This document shows positions 46,546 through 57,307 of a DNA stretch of 64,000 bases, piece after piece. Every line of letters starts with the position of its first letter. Position 1 is the first letter of the stretch. A program made the translations under genes and the position numbers. Origin of the DNA: Ceraceosorus guamensis (Eukaryota > Basidiomycota > Exobasidiomycetes > Ceraceosorales > Ceraceosoraceae); the NCBI RefSeq assembly GCF_003144195.1, contig NW_020290000.1, positions 558,001-622,000 of the forward strand, given 5' to 3'. The notes under the pieces are model-generated. The model worked only from the letters and a program-made list of their open reading frames with translations, did no database searches and was not told where the DNA came from.

Positions 46546-48933
46546 TCAAAATCGATCGGAAGACATATCTGCAAACGAGGATCTCCTACTACCTCCTCCT
46601 CCAAAATCAGAGTCTCGCGCTCCTCGATCTCTTCGTCCATACGAACTTGACTCGCCGCGATCGAACATCCTGTCGTTTCTTCCGTACGATGGGGAGAAAT
46701 CGGAGCGACCTCCTCTATCGAACCCTCTAAATCCGCCGCCTCGCCCAAATCCTCCTCTCCCGCCCCCTCTTCCACCTCTACCTCCTCCGAACCCACCCTT
46801 GGCAAACCCGCCGCCTCGTCTGTCATTGAGGCCGAGCTTGTCGATCATCATCTTGGAGACGTACAAGCGCTCAGAACCTCTGCTCAAGCTGTCCACCCAC
46901 TCCTTTTGCCCTTCCAGAGCGGCCGTCTTGCTAAGATTGAGAGCGTCCGCATGACCAGAGATAAAGCCCAGGTGGGACATGGCAATGCCGACCAACCTAT
47001 CGTTGCCGCTCTCCTCCGACATCCTGCTGATCTGCTCGCCCAGCACACTCTGCACGTGCGCTGGGTCCAGCTTCTCCGAAAAGGAGCCTACAAATTTGGC
47101 CTGAGGTATCCTGAAGCCGTTCGGTTCCCGACGCTGCCGGGGATCCGGTCTCTGGTCTGGACCCGTCAGCATCTTCAAAGTTTTCTGATCTACAACGGAT
47201 TCTGGTTCCTCGTCGTACCTCTTGCACAGATCCTGCAATTCCTGTTGAAAGTCGCTGAAAGCCAGCTCTTGCACTGGGGCCAATTTGGACAGCACACCGG
47301 TCAAGAAGGGCTTCTCGTAAGGCGTAAGGATGATATCACCGCGCCCATCAGCTCCCGCACGACCTGTCCGGCCGACTCGGTGGATGTAGTTGTCCGCACC
47401 AGGTGGAACGCTGATTTGAATGACCCTGGTGGTGCCAGGGTAATCCACGCCTCGAGCAGAGACATCAGATGTGACCAGGACAGCAGCTCCGTTCTTGTAC
47501 GATCTGAATTGACTGGAGACCCTGAACCTCTTATCCTGATCCTTGCCGCTGTGAATGACATTCATAAACGTCGACGTGCCGCATGGTAACAAGCTCTTGA
47601 CGCTCTTCGAAAGCAGGAGCTCAGAGATGAACTCAGTGAGCTTCGTAGTGGGCGCAAAGATGATCACCTTGCTCTTGCCTGCATTGACGATCTGGTCGTG
47701 CGCGACCAAATTGACGAGATGCACCATCTGATCCATGCCAGACGGGACTTCTGTGGCAAATTGAGGAATATTCTGGTGCACATTCTCCTCTCCCTCTGGC
47801 ACAGTGTCGATGAATCGGTGACTCTCTTCCAGCAAGGAGTGAGTCAACTTTCGGATCTCCTTTGAGACGGTAGCACTGAAGAGGAAGTTGGTCCTTTGCT
47901 CCCTGGGCGGCAAGTACTCTCTGATTTTGGCAATGTCGTCTCTAAAGCCCATATCCAGCAGTGTGTCGGCCTCGTCCAGGATGAAAGTCTGCGTGGCCGC
48001 AATGGCATCTCTGACCATCTCATCTTCCTGTAACAAATCCAACAGGCGACCTGGTGTGGCAACCACGACGTCCGGTCTGCCTCTTCGCCAATCCTTGAGC
48101 TGCATATGCCTGCTCGCTCCGCCGACCAGCAGTCTGCATTCGTAACCTTCGTGAAAGTGGTGCAGCTTGATGGCTTCGTTTGCAATCTGTGTTGCCAGCT
48201 CTCGCGTAGGGGAGATGACCAGCGTACCCACCGTATTGGCCACGTACTGCCGGACCAGAGCCTTTCTGCCGTGCTTGTCGAGCGAGCTGAAGTCAAAGTC
48301 GGGTCGATGCCGTTTGAGCATCTCTGAGAATGGCTGGTTAAAGATGCCCCTCTCCACATCGTGGATCGCATTGACGCGCGATTCCACCGCTGGCACCATG
48401 AATGCTAGCGTCTTGCCTGTGCCCGTCTTTGCCTTTACGAGCAAGTCGCGCCCTTTGCCATCCTCCATCTCGCCCGATTTGACATCCGCCAGCTTGGGCA
48501 AGAGGTGCAGAACCTCTCTCTGCACGTCGGACATGTCCACATAGCCAAAAGGCTTGACTGTGAGCGCCTTGAATGTGCCGTAATCAATATGACCTTTGAG
48601 CGAAGCGAAAGTTCCATCCCGGGGCACGACAGGCTTGGGAGCCCTGGCCGCTTGCTCCTTCTCTTGTTGCCTCTGCTCGTCCTCCTCCTCGAGCGCTGTT
48701 TCCGATGCTACAGCGTTTTCTGCGGTTGAGTAGCTACGCACGGCCAGAGCTGACTTGATATGAGAGAGAAAAGCATTCCTCGAGGTGCTCGAGCTGACTG
48801 GTCCAAATGCGGTGCTTGCGCTTAGCAGCGTTGAAGTTGTGTTGGTGCTCGAAGAGAGTAGCCGGACGCTAGTCCTAGCACCGTTGGGCCTCGCGCCCGC
48901 AAGAGCCGCATTGACTGCTCTTCGAGCGAGCAT
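46546..48933 (-). CDS. Mitochondrial DEAD-box RNA helicase, Mss116/CYT-19-like
   Basis: Single exon, 795 aa. The start MLARRAVNAALAGARPNGAR gives an Arg/Ala-rich presequence; the frame stays open upstream to 49251 but those residues look untranslated. Helicase motifs are all present: AKTGTGKT (I), PTRELA (Ia), TPGRLLD (Ib), LDEADTLLDMGF (II), SAT (III), VTSDVSARGVDYP (V) and HRVGRTGRAG (VI). A helical extension follows (QELQDLCKRY), as in Mss116, then a Gly/Arg/Phe-rich RGG tail. Such proteins are RNA chaperones for mitochondrial group I/II intron splicing and translation. A long Pro-rich frame on the opposite strand (46397-46954) is only the shadow of the RGG tail. Confidence 0.92.
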   Translation of the reverse strand: MLARRAVNAALAGARPNGARTSVRLLSSSTNTTSTLLSASTAFGPVSSSTSRNAFLSHIKSALAVRSYSTAENAVASETALEEEDEQRQQEKEQAARAPKPVVPRDGTFASLKGHIDYGTFKALTVKPFGYVDMSDVQREVLHLLPKLADVKSGEMEDGKGRDLLVKAKTGTGKTLAFMVPAVESRVNAIHDVERGIFNQPFSEMLKRHRPDFDFSSLDKHGRKALVRQYVANTVGTLVISPTRELATQIANEAIKLHHFHEGYECRLLVGGASRHMQLKDWRRGRPDVVVATPGRLLDLLQEDEMVRDAIAATQTFILDEADTLLDMGFRDDIAKIREYLPPREQRTNFLFSATVSKEIRKLTHSLLEESHRFIDTVPEGEENVHQNIPQFATEVPSGMDQMVHLVNLVAHDQIVNAGKSKVIIFAPTTKLTEFISELLLSKSVKSLLPCGTSTFMNVIHSGKDQDKRFRVSSQFRSYKNGAAVLVTSDVSARGVDYPGTTRVIQISVPPGADNYIHRVGRTGRAGADGRGDIILTPYEKPFLTGVLSKLAPVQELAFSDFQQELQDLCKRYDEEPESVVDQKTLKMLTGPDQRPDPRQRREPNGFRIPQAKFVGSFSEKLDPAHVQSVLGEQISRMSEESGNDRLVGIAMSHLGFISGHADALNLSKTAALEGQKEWVDSLSRGSERLYVSKMMIDKLGLNDRRGGGFAKGGFGGGRGGRGGGRGGFGRGGGFRGFDRGGRSDFSPSYGRNDRMFDRGESSSYGRRDRGARDSDFGGGGSRRSSFADMSSDRF

Positions 48934-49657
48934 GGCTCGGTTGGTGGATTGTAGCGTAGCGTGTGTGCGTTTCCGGTCTCCACAATATCTTCTTGAACGC
49001 TGTGTGAAGATGTATCTGATGGAAGGGGGGATGTATGTAGTGGTACCAGCAGTGGGCGCTCGGGTGCCTCGTGAAAAGCTCTGGAACGATCGTGGGAAGC
49101 TGTCCCAGAAATCACAGGCGAAGCAATTCAAGCAAGAAGCTGAGATCTGTGAGGGGATTAGAGTGAACAAGGGAAGGGCTTTTCGAAGGACGGCCCAAGA
49201 CCTCAGCAGCAGCCATCTATCTGCAGCTCTTGGACGGGCTTTGTCATGCAAAGGAAGACATCAGACACAACAGTCACAGTCTTCAAAAATTCACAATTGA
49301 TTTTGGTTGCGCAGAAGCGGAAAATCGTGTATTCGGCCGATAGAAAGGCGCCGGGCAGGTCACGTGATGCGCGGCAACCTTTTTGGCGCGGGCCCCGCGG
49401 TCTTTGGTGCGAGGTCAGATGCATGCACTCAAGACTCATCAATCAAGAAATATTAATAATCGTGAATAATAATCACGAATGACTCTAAATGATTAGCGGG
49501 CCGAGTCACGGGTGCACAGCTTTGCTGCACGCACGAACACGAAGAAATCGTACGTTGGCTTTGGCTGTGCAAGCACACCATCCTTAAGGTTGCTTCGGTT
49601 GCCAAAGAGTCACAGTCAAGAAGGCCAAGAGGCTGCTGGAAACGATCTTGTCACACG
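48934..49657. promoter_or_regulatory. Divergent promoter gap, helicase / DAHP synthase
   Basis: The gap is 724 bp between two outward start codons. It contains TTCACAATTGATTTTG near 49290 and the pair AATCGTGAAT (49458-49467) and AATCACGAAT (49471-49480). No other element assigned. Confidence 0.5.
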
Positions 49658-51783
49658 ATGGCCTCAGCATCGATCTTAGACGCGTGGACGCCAAGCAGCT
49701 GGCGAACAAAGCCGATTGCCCAAGATGTGGTCTATCCGAATCAAGCAGAGCTCAACAGGGCTACGGATAGATTGAAGCAATTGCCGGGTCTAGTGACCCC
49801 GTTCGAGATCGAGAAGCTGAGAAAGCAGCTTGCAGACGTAGCGGATGGCAAGGTGGGCCGAGCTATGAACCTTGTCTGCGCTAGCTCGGCAGACGCGCGC
49901 TGACATACTCTTCACTCGTGACTGCGCGTTGCACAGGCTTTTCTGTTGCAGTCTGGCGATTGCGCAGAGTTGTTCACAGACTGCGTGCCCTCAAAGATCG
50001 ATGCCAAGGTCAAGCTCAGCTTGTTGATGAGCCTGATCCTCATTTGGGGTGGCAGATTACCCGTAGTGCGGGTCGGAAGGATAGCAGGGCAGTATGCCAA
50101 GCCGAGGAGTAAAGCCACAGAGGTTGTCAAGACTGAAGATGGAGAGCAGGTAGAAGTCTTGACGTTCAGGCAAGTGTCACCAAGAGTCAGCCATCAGGAC
50201 ATAGATCTTCGTGCAAATTCAGCCGATGAAGACTTGTTGACGCCTATACTCCATTCTTGATGTCAACAGAGGAGATAATGTAAATGCGTTTCAAGCCTCT
50301 GCCTCTGCAAGGAGACCGGACCCCGAACGGCTTCTGCAATCCTATTTTCATTCTTGCGCTACACTCAACCACATCAGAGCATCTCTCGGCAGTGGCATTG
50401 CAGGTGCGCAGCACGAGCCTCGGCTAATCAGGTTGGGCGGCTGAAGCTCATCGCCTACACCCTACAACCTTGCAGACTTACACGCTCCACAGAGCTGGTC
50501 CTTGGCTCACGTCAGATCGCCAGCGCTGCAACGTGAATTTTCTAGCGTCATAGAATCGCTCGAAGATGCGCTGCATTTCATGCAAGTCGTTGGCGCCGAT
50601 AGAAACGAGCGAAGCTTGGAAAGCGTAGATTACTACACCAGGTGGGTGCTCCTCTCTCACGCGCAACGCCAACGTAAATGCGCTGACTTCCTGTTCCAAC
50701 CAACCGCTGTGCCTAGTCACGAGGGGTTGATGCTCGAGTACGAGGAAAGTCTGACGCGCGGTATCGAGAGTTCCCGAATGTCCAAATCAAAATTGGAGGC
50801 GCCGAACGAATCCACTCGTGCATCGCACTACGCTCTCAGCGCGCACACCCTTTGGTTGGGCGACAGGACTCGTCAGCTCGATGGCGCTCATGTGGAGTAC
50901 TTCCGCGGCCTGATCAATCCAATCGGCGTCAAGGTTGGGCCAAGCATGAAGCCGGGCGAATTGGTGGATTTGCTGGCCAAGGTGGATCCACTTGCTGAAA
51001 AGGGGAGGTGTACACTGATCTGCAGATTCGGAGCTGGCAAGGTGGGAAAAGGCTGAATGCACGCTTGTGAAATGCTTCTGCTGATGCCGTCATTTCTATA
51101 TTGGCAGGCACCCTCTTTATTGCCGCCTCTCATCCAGGCCGTCCGATCTTCGCCGCACGCAAACAGCGTCATTTGGTGTAGCGACCCCATGCATGGCAAC
51201 ACGCGTTCTTCGCCTCTAGACCCTAGCATCAAGACACGTCGCTTTGGCGACGTGGTGACGGAGCTCGTGGAGAGCTTGCAGGTGCATGCGGCGGAGAGAA
51301 GCAGGTTAGCAGGCGTGCATCTAGAATTAACGGGGGAGGTCAATGCGAAGGGAGAGAGCGTGACAGAGTGCGTGGGTGGCAGCATGGAGCTATCGGATGA
51401 AGACCTCGGTCGGCGGTACTTGGTGAGTAGGATTTGCTGTCTCCAGGTGCGGGATGCGGGGCGGGGCTAATACACTACTTCCTCACTTGTCGTCTCGACA
51501 ATCAAACAAGACACATTGTGACCCGCGCCTAAACTACGAGCAGTCCCTCGACGTCGCTTTCTTGCTTTCGCACTCGTTGCGCAGTCGCAGACTAGGCCGA
51601 TCTTCATCTGCAAGCAGATCGAGAACACGAGAACCGAGTCCGACCTCTTCACCTATTCCGCCAAGCGACAACGCGCAGAATGGGGTATCGCACGGTGACA
51701 AGACGCATCCCTCGCTCCTGCTGAATGAGGACGAAGATTCGCTGCTCAAGGAGCTCGTCAGAGGCATTTCGAATCGGTCTTGA
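49658..51783 (+). CDS. Class II 3-deoxy-7-phosphoheptulonate (DAHP) synthase
   Basis: Seven exons, join(49658..49852, 49937..50169, 50270..50403, 50476..50641, 50717..51041, 51108..51422, 51511..51783), give 546 aa. The enzyme condenses phosphoenolpyruvate and erythrose 4-phosphate, the first step of the shikimate pathway. Family marks in order: WTPSSWRTKPIAQ, FLLQSGDCAELF, VVRVGRIAGQYAKPRS, TFRGDNVNAF, YFHSCATLNHIRA, SHEGLMLEYEESLTR, HTLWLGDRTRQLDGAHVEY, VIWCSDPMHGNT, GVHLELTGE and THCDPRLNYEQSLD. A disordered Ser/Arg insert precedes the last helix. Intron 2 begins with GC (AG|GCAAGT) rather than GT; only this junction restores FR|GDN. This is the plant/bacterial type II enzyme, unlike yeast Aro3/Aro4. 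Confidence 0.95.
50170..50269 (+). other. GC-AG intron in the DAHP synthase gene
   Basis: The donor is AG|GCAAGT, the usual context of the minor GC-AG class, and the acceptor is CAACAG at 50264-50269. Splicing joins TTCAG to AGGAGAT and gives the conserved TFRGDN. Reading through instead yields a non-family sequence and a stop at 50260. Length 100 nt. Confidence 0.85.
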
Positions 51784-52049
51784 TCGCGTTCTGAACAAGC
51801 AAGCGCGCAAACGAGGGGCACAGCTTGGTAAGATCTAGAAACGGGTCTGCGTCATAGGTCATTCATCTATTATTGCTCTATGCAGATCGTTTGTCGTGCG
51901 AAGAAGATCGGATGTACTGCAGGCTGCGACACGTTGTAAGCGGCTCGGATGCGATAAGAGTTCCAAGTGCTTGAGTCAGTATGAAGCACGAGAATGTGCG
52001 CGTTTGCCCACAACGGCGTGATCGTGAGTAGCATGGGGCCCGTGAGGAT

Positions 52050-53427
52050 CTACTCTTCGTCGATGACCACTTGCTCGTAGAGTGGATTGTCGTGTCCGCC
52101 CACTGGACGATTGAGGGGAGAGTCTTGTCCGGTGTAGATGAGCAGATCATAAATGGCACCACCCGCAAGACCTCCGAGGATAGCGCTGAGACCGGGACCC
52201 CAAGCAAAGTAAAAGTGATTGTTGGTCCATACTTCGTTGCCGTAACCGACGAGCCAGCAGGCTAATCTGGGACCAGAGTCTCTGGCCAAGTTCATGGCGT
52301 AGCCAGTGTTGATTCCCAAAGCTGCGCCTATACCCACCAGCACGATCCACATGGCTAGAGGCATGAGACCGGTAGGAGGAGGCAAATTGGCCTGATCGCT
52401 GAGAGCAAAGACGACAGCTACCAGCACCGCGCTAGCCAGGAATTCCGAGTAAGCTGCGCTGGTCCATGGAAGAATGTCGTAAGGAAAGGTGAAGAAGAGA
52501 CCAGCGGTAGAATGAGGACCAGTGACGGATCGAATGTGTTGACCACCTTCGTACAGAGAGATGCTGTAGTAGTAATTGGCGTAGATGAGCAGCGCGGCTG
52601 CTGCGCAACCTAGGATCTGCGAAGCGATGAACCAAGGCACTCTTCGTGCTGGGAATCCTCGGAACACTGCCAAAGCGATTGTCACGGTGGGGTTCAGATG
52701 AGCTCCGCTCACTCCTCCAGAAGTCCAGATACCGACTGCTACACCCGTAGCCCAAGCGAAGCGCGAAATCAGACTCTTGGCAGCGTCCGGTCCGCTTCCT
52801 AGACCCATGTGCAGCTGCACTTGGCACTCGACACCGCAGCCAAAGAGGATCTGAATCGCAAGCGAGAGGATGCCCAACGTGTGAGTATGGGGTCCACACG
52901 ATCATCAGGCCAGGAAAGTCGGAGACCATCGCTGGCTACGCGATCGCACGTACGTGCCGCCTCACCCTACCATCAAGGCGGGTGATTGACATTATCTTCC
53001 TCCTCTGCCAATTCAGCGTCCTCAGTGACCTACTCACAATCATTGCGGCACCCAGAAATTCGCCCAGCTCCTCACGCCAGACATAGCGGAACTGCTGAAT
53101 CTTGTTCGCTTTGCCATTTCGCTCTGCCCATCGAGGGTCGTGCGTGTCGGTGTCGAGGTGAGCAGGGACAGGAGCAGCAGGAAGCATAGGTTCGGTATCT
53201 GCGAGTGCCCCATTGACGTTGGAAAAGCCGCTCCTGTTGAGAGAGTTGCGGATCTCGCTTCTACGAGCATCCCTGAAGGAGCGACGGGATGAGGAGGAGG
53301 AAGATTGACGACGGGACATGTCTGAAGAGGTCACTCCCGCGCCAGCCCCGCCGGCACCTACCGCTGCTGCTGGTTGACTTTGAGGTAGAAGCGGTTCGCG
53401 GGACATTGTCTGTCGCACCTGAGACAT
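52050..53427 (-). CDS. Aquaglyceroporin (MIP family) with NPT and NLA boxes
   Basis: Two exons, complement(52050..52850, 53038..53427), give 396 aa. An N-terminal cytosolic region (Ser/Arg/Ala-rich, about 110 residues) precedes six membrane segments. The first pore box is SGAHLNPTVT (NPT at about 183-185, where NPA is usual). The second is GYAMNLARDSGPR (NLARD at about 317), with Leu in place of Pro and the Asp of the glycerol-conducting branch. Yeast Fps1 likewise departs from NPA (NPS and NLA). The likely substrate is glycerol or other small polyols at the plasma membrane. The acceptor before ILFGCGVECQV at 52851 was chosen because it joins FLGAAMI directly to the first helix. The intron is long for this window (187 nt). 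Confidence 0.9.
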
Positions 53428-54457
53428 GATTCGTCCCAAACTTGATCCTGATCCTCAGATCGGAGTTCAGAAGAGCTAGAGCAACAGCTTCAAGATTTGC
53501 TGCTGGCGGTCATAGGAAAGCGATGAGGCCGAGCATGTGAGAGAAAGATAGCTGAGCTGAGCGTGTCTGGGGCGTTGCGATTCGGGAGTCACACGAAGGG
53601 TGATGTGAAAGAGGATAGGGGCACTCGGCATCGAATTGCGAACCGCACGCGCACTCGGCAGAATCGCGGATCGGAGGTCGAGTCGAGTTGGACCCCGCGT
53701 ATACATGCGCTTGCGTGGTTGCAATTAACTGTGACTGCTGGCTGTGTTCAGATGGCCACACGGCGACTTGACTTGCGTGGGTGCATAGACGCATGGGCGC
53801 AAACGCCATCGCCGCCGCCGGCGTGTTCAGGTCGTCTGTTGCTGGGCGCTCCTGGGTGGCTCTATAGCGGATCTCGCATATTTTGAACGCCGGCAGCTGG
53901 CAGATGCATACTCACTCGTGCTGACGCTGCTGCAGCACTTACAGTATGTCTAACGCGCGTGTCATCATCATCATCATTGGCGCACCTTGCATGCAGGCAA
54001 GGGGCGCGCGCAAGCACAGGTGCTCTCACTCACGACTCCCAAAAGTCTTAGTCAAGAGTCTCTCGAATCGTTGAGTCGTGGAATGAAGGTCAAAATGTCA
54101 AGAGCTAGCTGTAGAGAGTCAGACCAGAGTCGCACCCGTAAATAGAGGATCGAGTCTCTAGAATCTGAGAGTGAGCATACGATGAGCGAAACGCTGTTTG
54201 TCTCCAGTCGCAGCACACAGCAATCACTCCGACAGCGCTCGAGTTCGCATCGACGGAAGTTTGCACACTCCGCGTCCTGAATCTCTACGTCGACGAAGTT
54301 CGATTTCCATTCTCGTAGGACGATAAAGAGAGGGGGTGGAAATGAAAGCTGGTAGAAATTGATTTCGTTGCGAACAGCGAGGGCCAGACTGACCAAAGTG
54401 TGATCAGACAGAAAGCCACGCTCGACGAACCCATCAAATTCAAGTGGGAGCGGACTC
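53428..54457. other. Gap upstream of the aquaglyceroporin gene, 1.0 kb
   Basis: It holds the aquaglyceroporin promoter and the 3' end of the next - strand gene. Around 54025-54170 there is a concentration of ACTCACGACTC / GTCAAGAGTCTC / GTTGAGTCGTGG words, the second dispersed motif family. No gene recognised. Confidence 0.55.
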
Positions 54458-56416
54458 TCACTGCGCAAAGCGTGCTTTCTTTCCGTTTCCATTCGACCCA
54501 CCGTTGCCGTCTTTGCCAAGCACATTGGCATCTGGAGCAGCTTCGAGGCCGAGGCTACCTCCCTGACGTGGTCCAACAATGCGCGACAAGAAGCCCTTCA
54601 TACCGCCCGATAAAGCTTCTGGTCTGGCTTCGTATAGCGTCGCCAAGATGGCCAGCGCAGCTCCCAATAGTAGAGCCTCGCCATTCTTGACGGGCTTGAC
54701 TCTCTTGTGCTTCACCAGCGTAGCCCAATAGCTCTTTGCAGAGAGACGTCCCACATACATGCCCAATTGTTGTCTTCTGGCCGGAGGGACCGCGAAGATG
54801 AAGATGGAGCTGAGGAAGCCGTTCAGGAAGTACCTCGCTTGAGGGAGCAGATTTCGTGGCAGCCAGTGCTGGAAGAAACATATCAAAGCCCAAGCGCTTC
54901 CAATACTGCCGCTGATGAGCGTGGCTCCTTGCAGGACAGCCATGCCATACTTGAAGATGGCAGTCTCTGGATCCTTGATCACTTTCTTGATGCCGATCAG
55001 GTTCAAGACGGCCATGACTGCAGCGACAAATTTGGCGCTCGCTACCCATTCTCGCTTCCAGAAAGAGACGAAGTTGTTTGAGCAACTCGGGTCGCGAGGG
55101 TGTAGAACTGCGCATAGTAAGTTGGCATGGCTGGGGTGAGCAGGCGCATAGTCCAGCAATGGGTTGATCGCATCGTATGGGCTGGTCGGGTGTTTGGACG
55201 GAGTGAGGGCCGAGAGCAAAGGTGAGGAGAAGGCAGGATATGCCGATGCTGTCTTGCTGGGTGTCGAGAGCGCAGCGATGTTATCCACCACTGTCCGTCC
55301 GCTCGGCCATGGAATGTCGTCTGGCAGGTGCTGCGGCCGAGGCGGCACGTAAGCCGAAGAGCGTGCCATGATCAGATCCCCGTAGCCTTTCGGGAAACAG
55401 TCGCTATCGAAGACAAAAGCGTGGAGCAGCTGACCATTGCTGATGGCGTACAGCAGCGTGCTGTTGACCCATCCAGGGATCCACCGCGTGAGTGGGCTAT
55501 TTAACCTCCGGCTTTCGTGGTAGGATGCTACGATTGCTTTGGACATGAGATCCACCGCAATGTCCTGACGAGGGAATGCACTTTCCGCTGCACCCGGTAG
55601 CACAGTCAGGGCTGGAATTGAGCTGATAGCTGCTGCGAGGGGGACCAGCGATGCCGAGCGCAAAAGACGCAGGACCGAGGCAAGGGCTTTGTCTCGGTGA
55701 GTGATGAGCTGGTCTCCTGAGAGAGGCTTGGGAATCAGAACCAAAGCGCGAGCTCGGACAAGCGAAAGCGCCTGAACCAGAGTGCGGTACAAGAGTGCGT
55801 AAAGCGCCAGTGCACCGCCTACCCGTGCAGAGGTGCGGGAGGCCAGCGATCGCAGAGCATCTGCCGGACTGTGGAAGCAGGCGGCAAAAATGCATGAGCG
55901 TCAGCCGCCGGGCACGATGTTGGATGGTATGGGCATCGGTGCAGGCACGTGCATTCCTCGTGAGCATCACCATTCAGTCTCCTCGCAATGTGCTCACCTC
56001 TTCTTGCGCAAGACTGCTGGCACAAGCGACTCGAGAGCGGTGTTGGCCAGGTATCCCAGAAGGAAAGCCCTGATAGCAGTTCGGCTCGTGAGCGGTAGCG
56101 CAGCATCCTGCTGCCAGAGATTCGGTGAGTCTCCGCTGCTCTCATCCTTTGCTCCTGAAGCTATGGCATAGGACAATGCAGCGATGCGTGGAGGAACTGG
56201 CGCCACGGGTGTGGCTGGTTGAGAGATCGGTGTCTGCGCTGCAGACGCGGGCGGAGATGGCGAGACCACTTTGGTCTTTGCTAAAACCCTGCGAGCTGCT
56301 TTGGCCTCGGCATGAGTGAGGATGAAGGTCGCCCAGAATGGATAGCCGGAAGAGGTGCTGGATGGCTCGCCGGAGATGCTGCCCCCCAGCCACGAGTTCT
56401 TCCTCTCGTGCGACAT
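54458..56416 (-). CDS. TMEM135-like multi-pass membrane protein
   Basis: Two exons, complement(54458..55868, 55998..56416), give 609 aa. Hydrophobic segments are spread through the C-terminal two thirds (LVPLAAAISSIPALTVL, AAVMAVLNLIGIKKV, LISGSIGSAWALICFF, ALLLGAALAILATLY). The motif HPRDPSCSNNFVSFWKREW resembles the Cys-containing HP-x-SC signature of the TMEM135 family. That family is linked to peroxisomes and mitochondrial dynamics in animals; the fungal function is unknown. The tail is Gly/Asn/Lys-rich. The exon 2 acceptor (CTTCCACAG) was set by phase so that KK|SPADALRSLASR is continuous. The N-terminal 90 residues are Pro/Ser-rich. Confidence 0.72.
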
Positions 56417-57307
56417 CCTTGTCGCGTTTGCTGACGATTCGCGTGGCTCAATTCACGAGTGCTTGATGGACGATGTGAATGCTGTCGGCTTCGAGCCGCT
56501 TGCGAGGCGTGAAGAACGATTGAGGGGGGTACCAGAGCTGTGGTGAGTCGCGGAGTCACATCGGGGGTGCTCCGAATGCGACGCTTCTCTGTCGCTCGAC
56601 AGTCACTGAGTGCACCGGTGGGATGGCTCGTTGAAAGCCGGCCGCTTAGCGCACCCGCGCGCAACTTGATGTGGGGAAAGCTAGCCAGGCGTACAGCTTA
56701 GCCTCATGTGATGCGCAGCAGCCAAATCACAAGAACGGCATGCGTCACTCGCCTGCGTGCTGGGCAACCCGGTAGCTATCGGCCGGGTGAGCCGAAGCTT
56801 CAGGGCACCACCGCACGCGCGCGCGTGCGGCACTTCCAGCAGCTGTTCACTCGCGTGGCTTGCAGCTTGCATGACGTGCCTGGGCGACTCCGCGATTCAC
56901 ATTGACGTTGGATGCAGCTCCATCACGAATTACAATCACGAATGGTGAATGCCTTTCATTCACTCGATCGACTCTGTCGTCGGCAAGCACATCGTAACGT
57001 TCTGCCCATTAGATCGGACCTTCACGACTCAAAGGGCTGGGGTGTGAGCACACTTTCAACACTAGCCTACTCGAACTTGAACGTTGCCTATTCCCACCGC
57101 ACTGCTAGGTGCCCATTGCACTGCGCTCGGCCGCTCGTCCAATTCTTTCGCGCTCCACACGACATTGCATCAACTTAGATCGCACAGAGACCGCGTGCGG
57201 CACTTTCCCCCTCAGCAACATGTTCCAGCGGCCGGCTCACTATCAACCTTGGCCAGGCATGCTGCTCTTCTAATCGTCAGACGTTCTGCTCCAAGTGTGC
57301 TGCCATC
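56417..57307. promoter_or_regulatory. Divergent promoter gap, TMEM135-like / MED12
   Basis: The gap is 891 bp between outward start codons. It contains a perfect 20-bp palindrome (56811-56830) and a cluster of ATCACGAAT-type words at 56921-56950. No TATA box assigned. Confidence 0.5.
56811..56830. repeat. Perfect 20-bp palindrome, no spacer
   Basis: CCGCACGCGC is followed immediately by its exact reverse complement GCGCGTGCGG. It contains a CG-dinucleotide-rich centre. It lies in the gap between two divergent genes, about 480 bp before the MED12 start. Confidence 0.85.

Noticed and set aside
46397-46954. Pro-rich open frame on the + strand
   Set aside because: It is the opposite-strand reading of the helicase RGG tail; the long Pro runs are the complement of Gly codons.
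48934-49251. In-frame N-terminal extension of the helicase
   Set aside because: The extra residues are unlike a presequence or helicase extension, while MLARRAVNAALAGARPNGAR is a good mitochondrial start.
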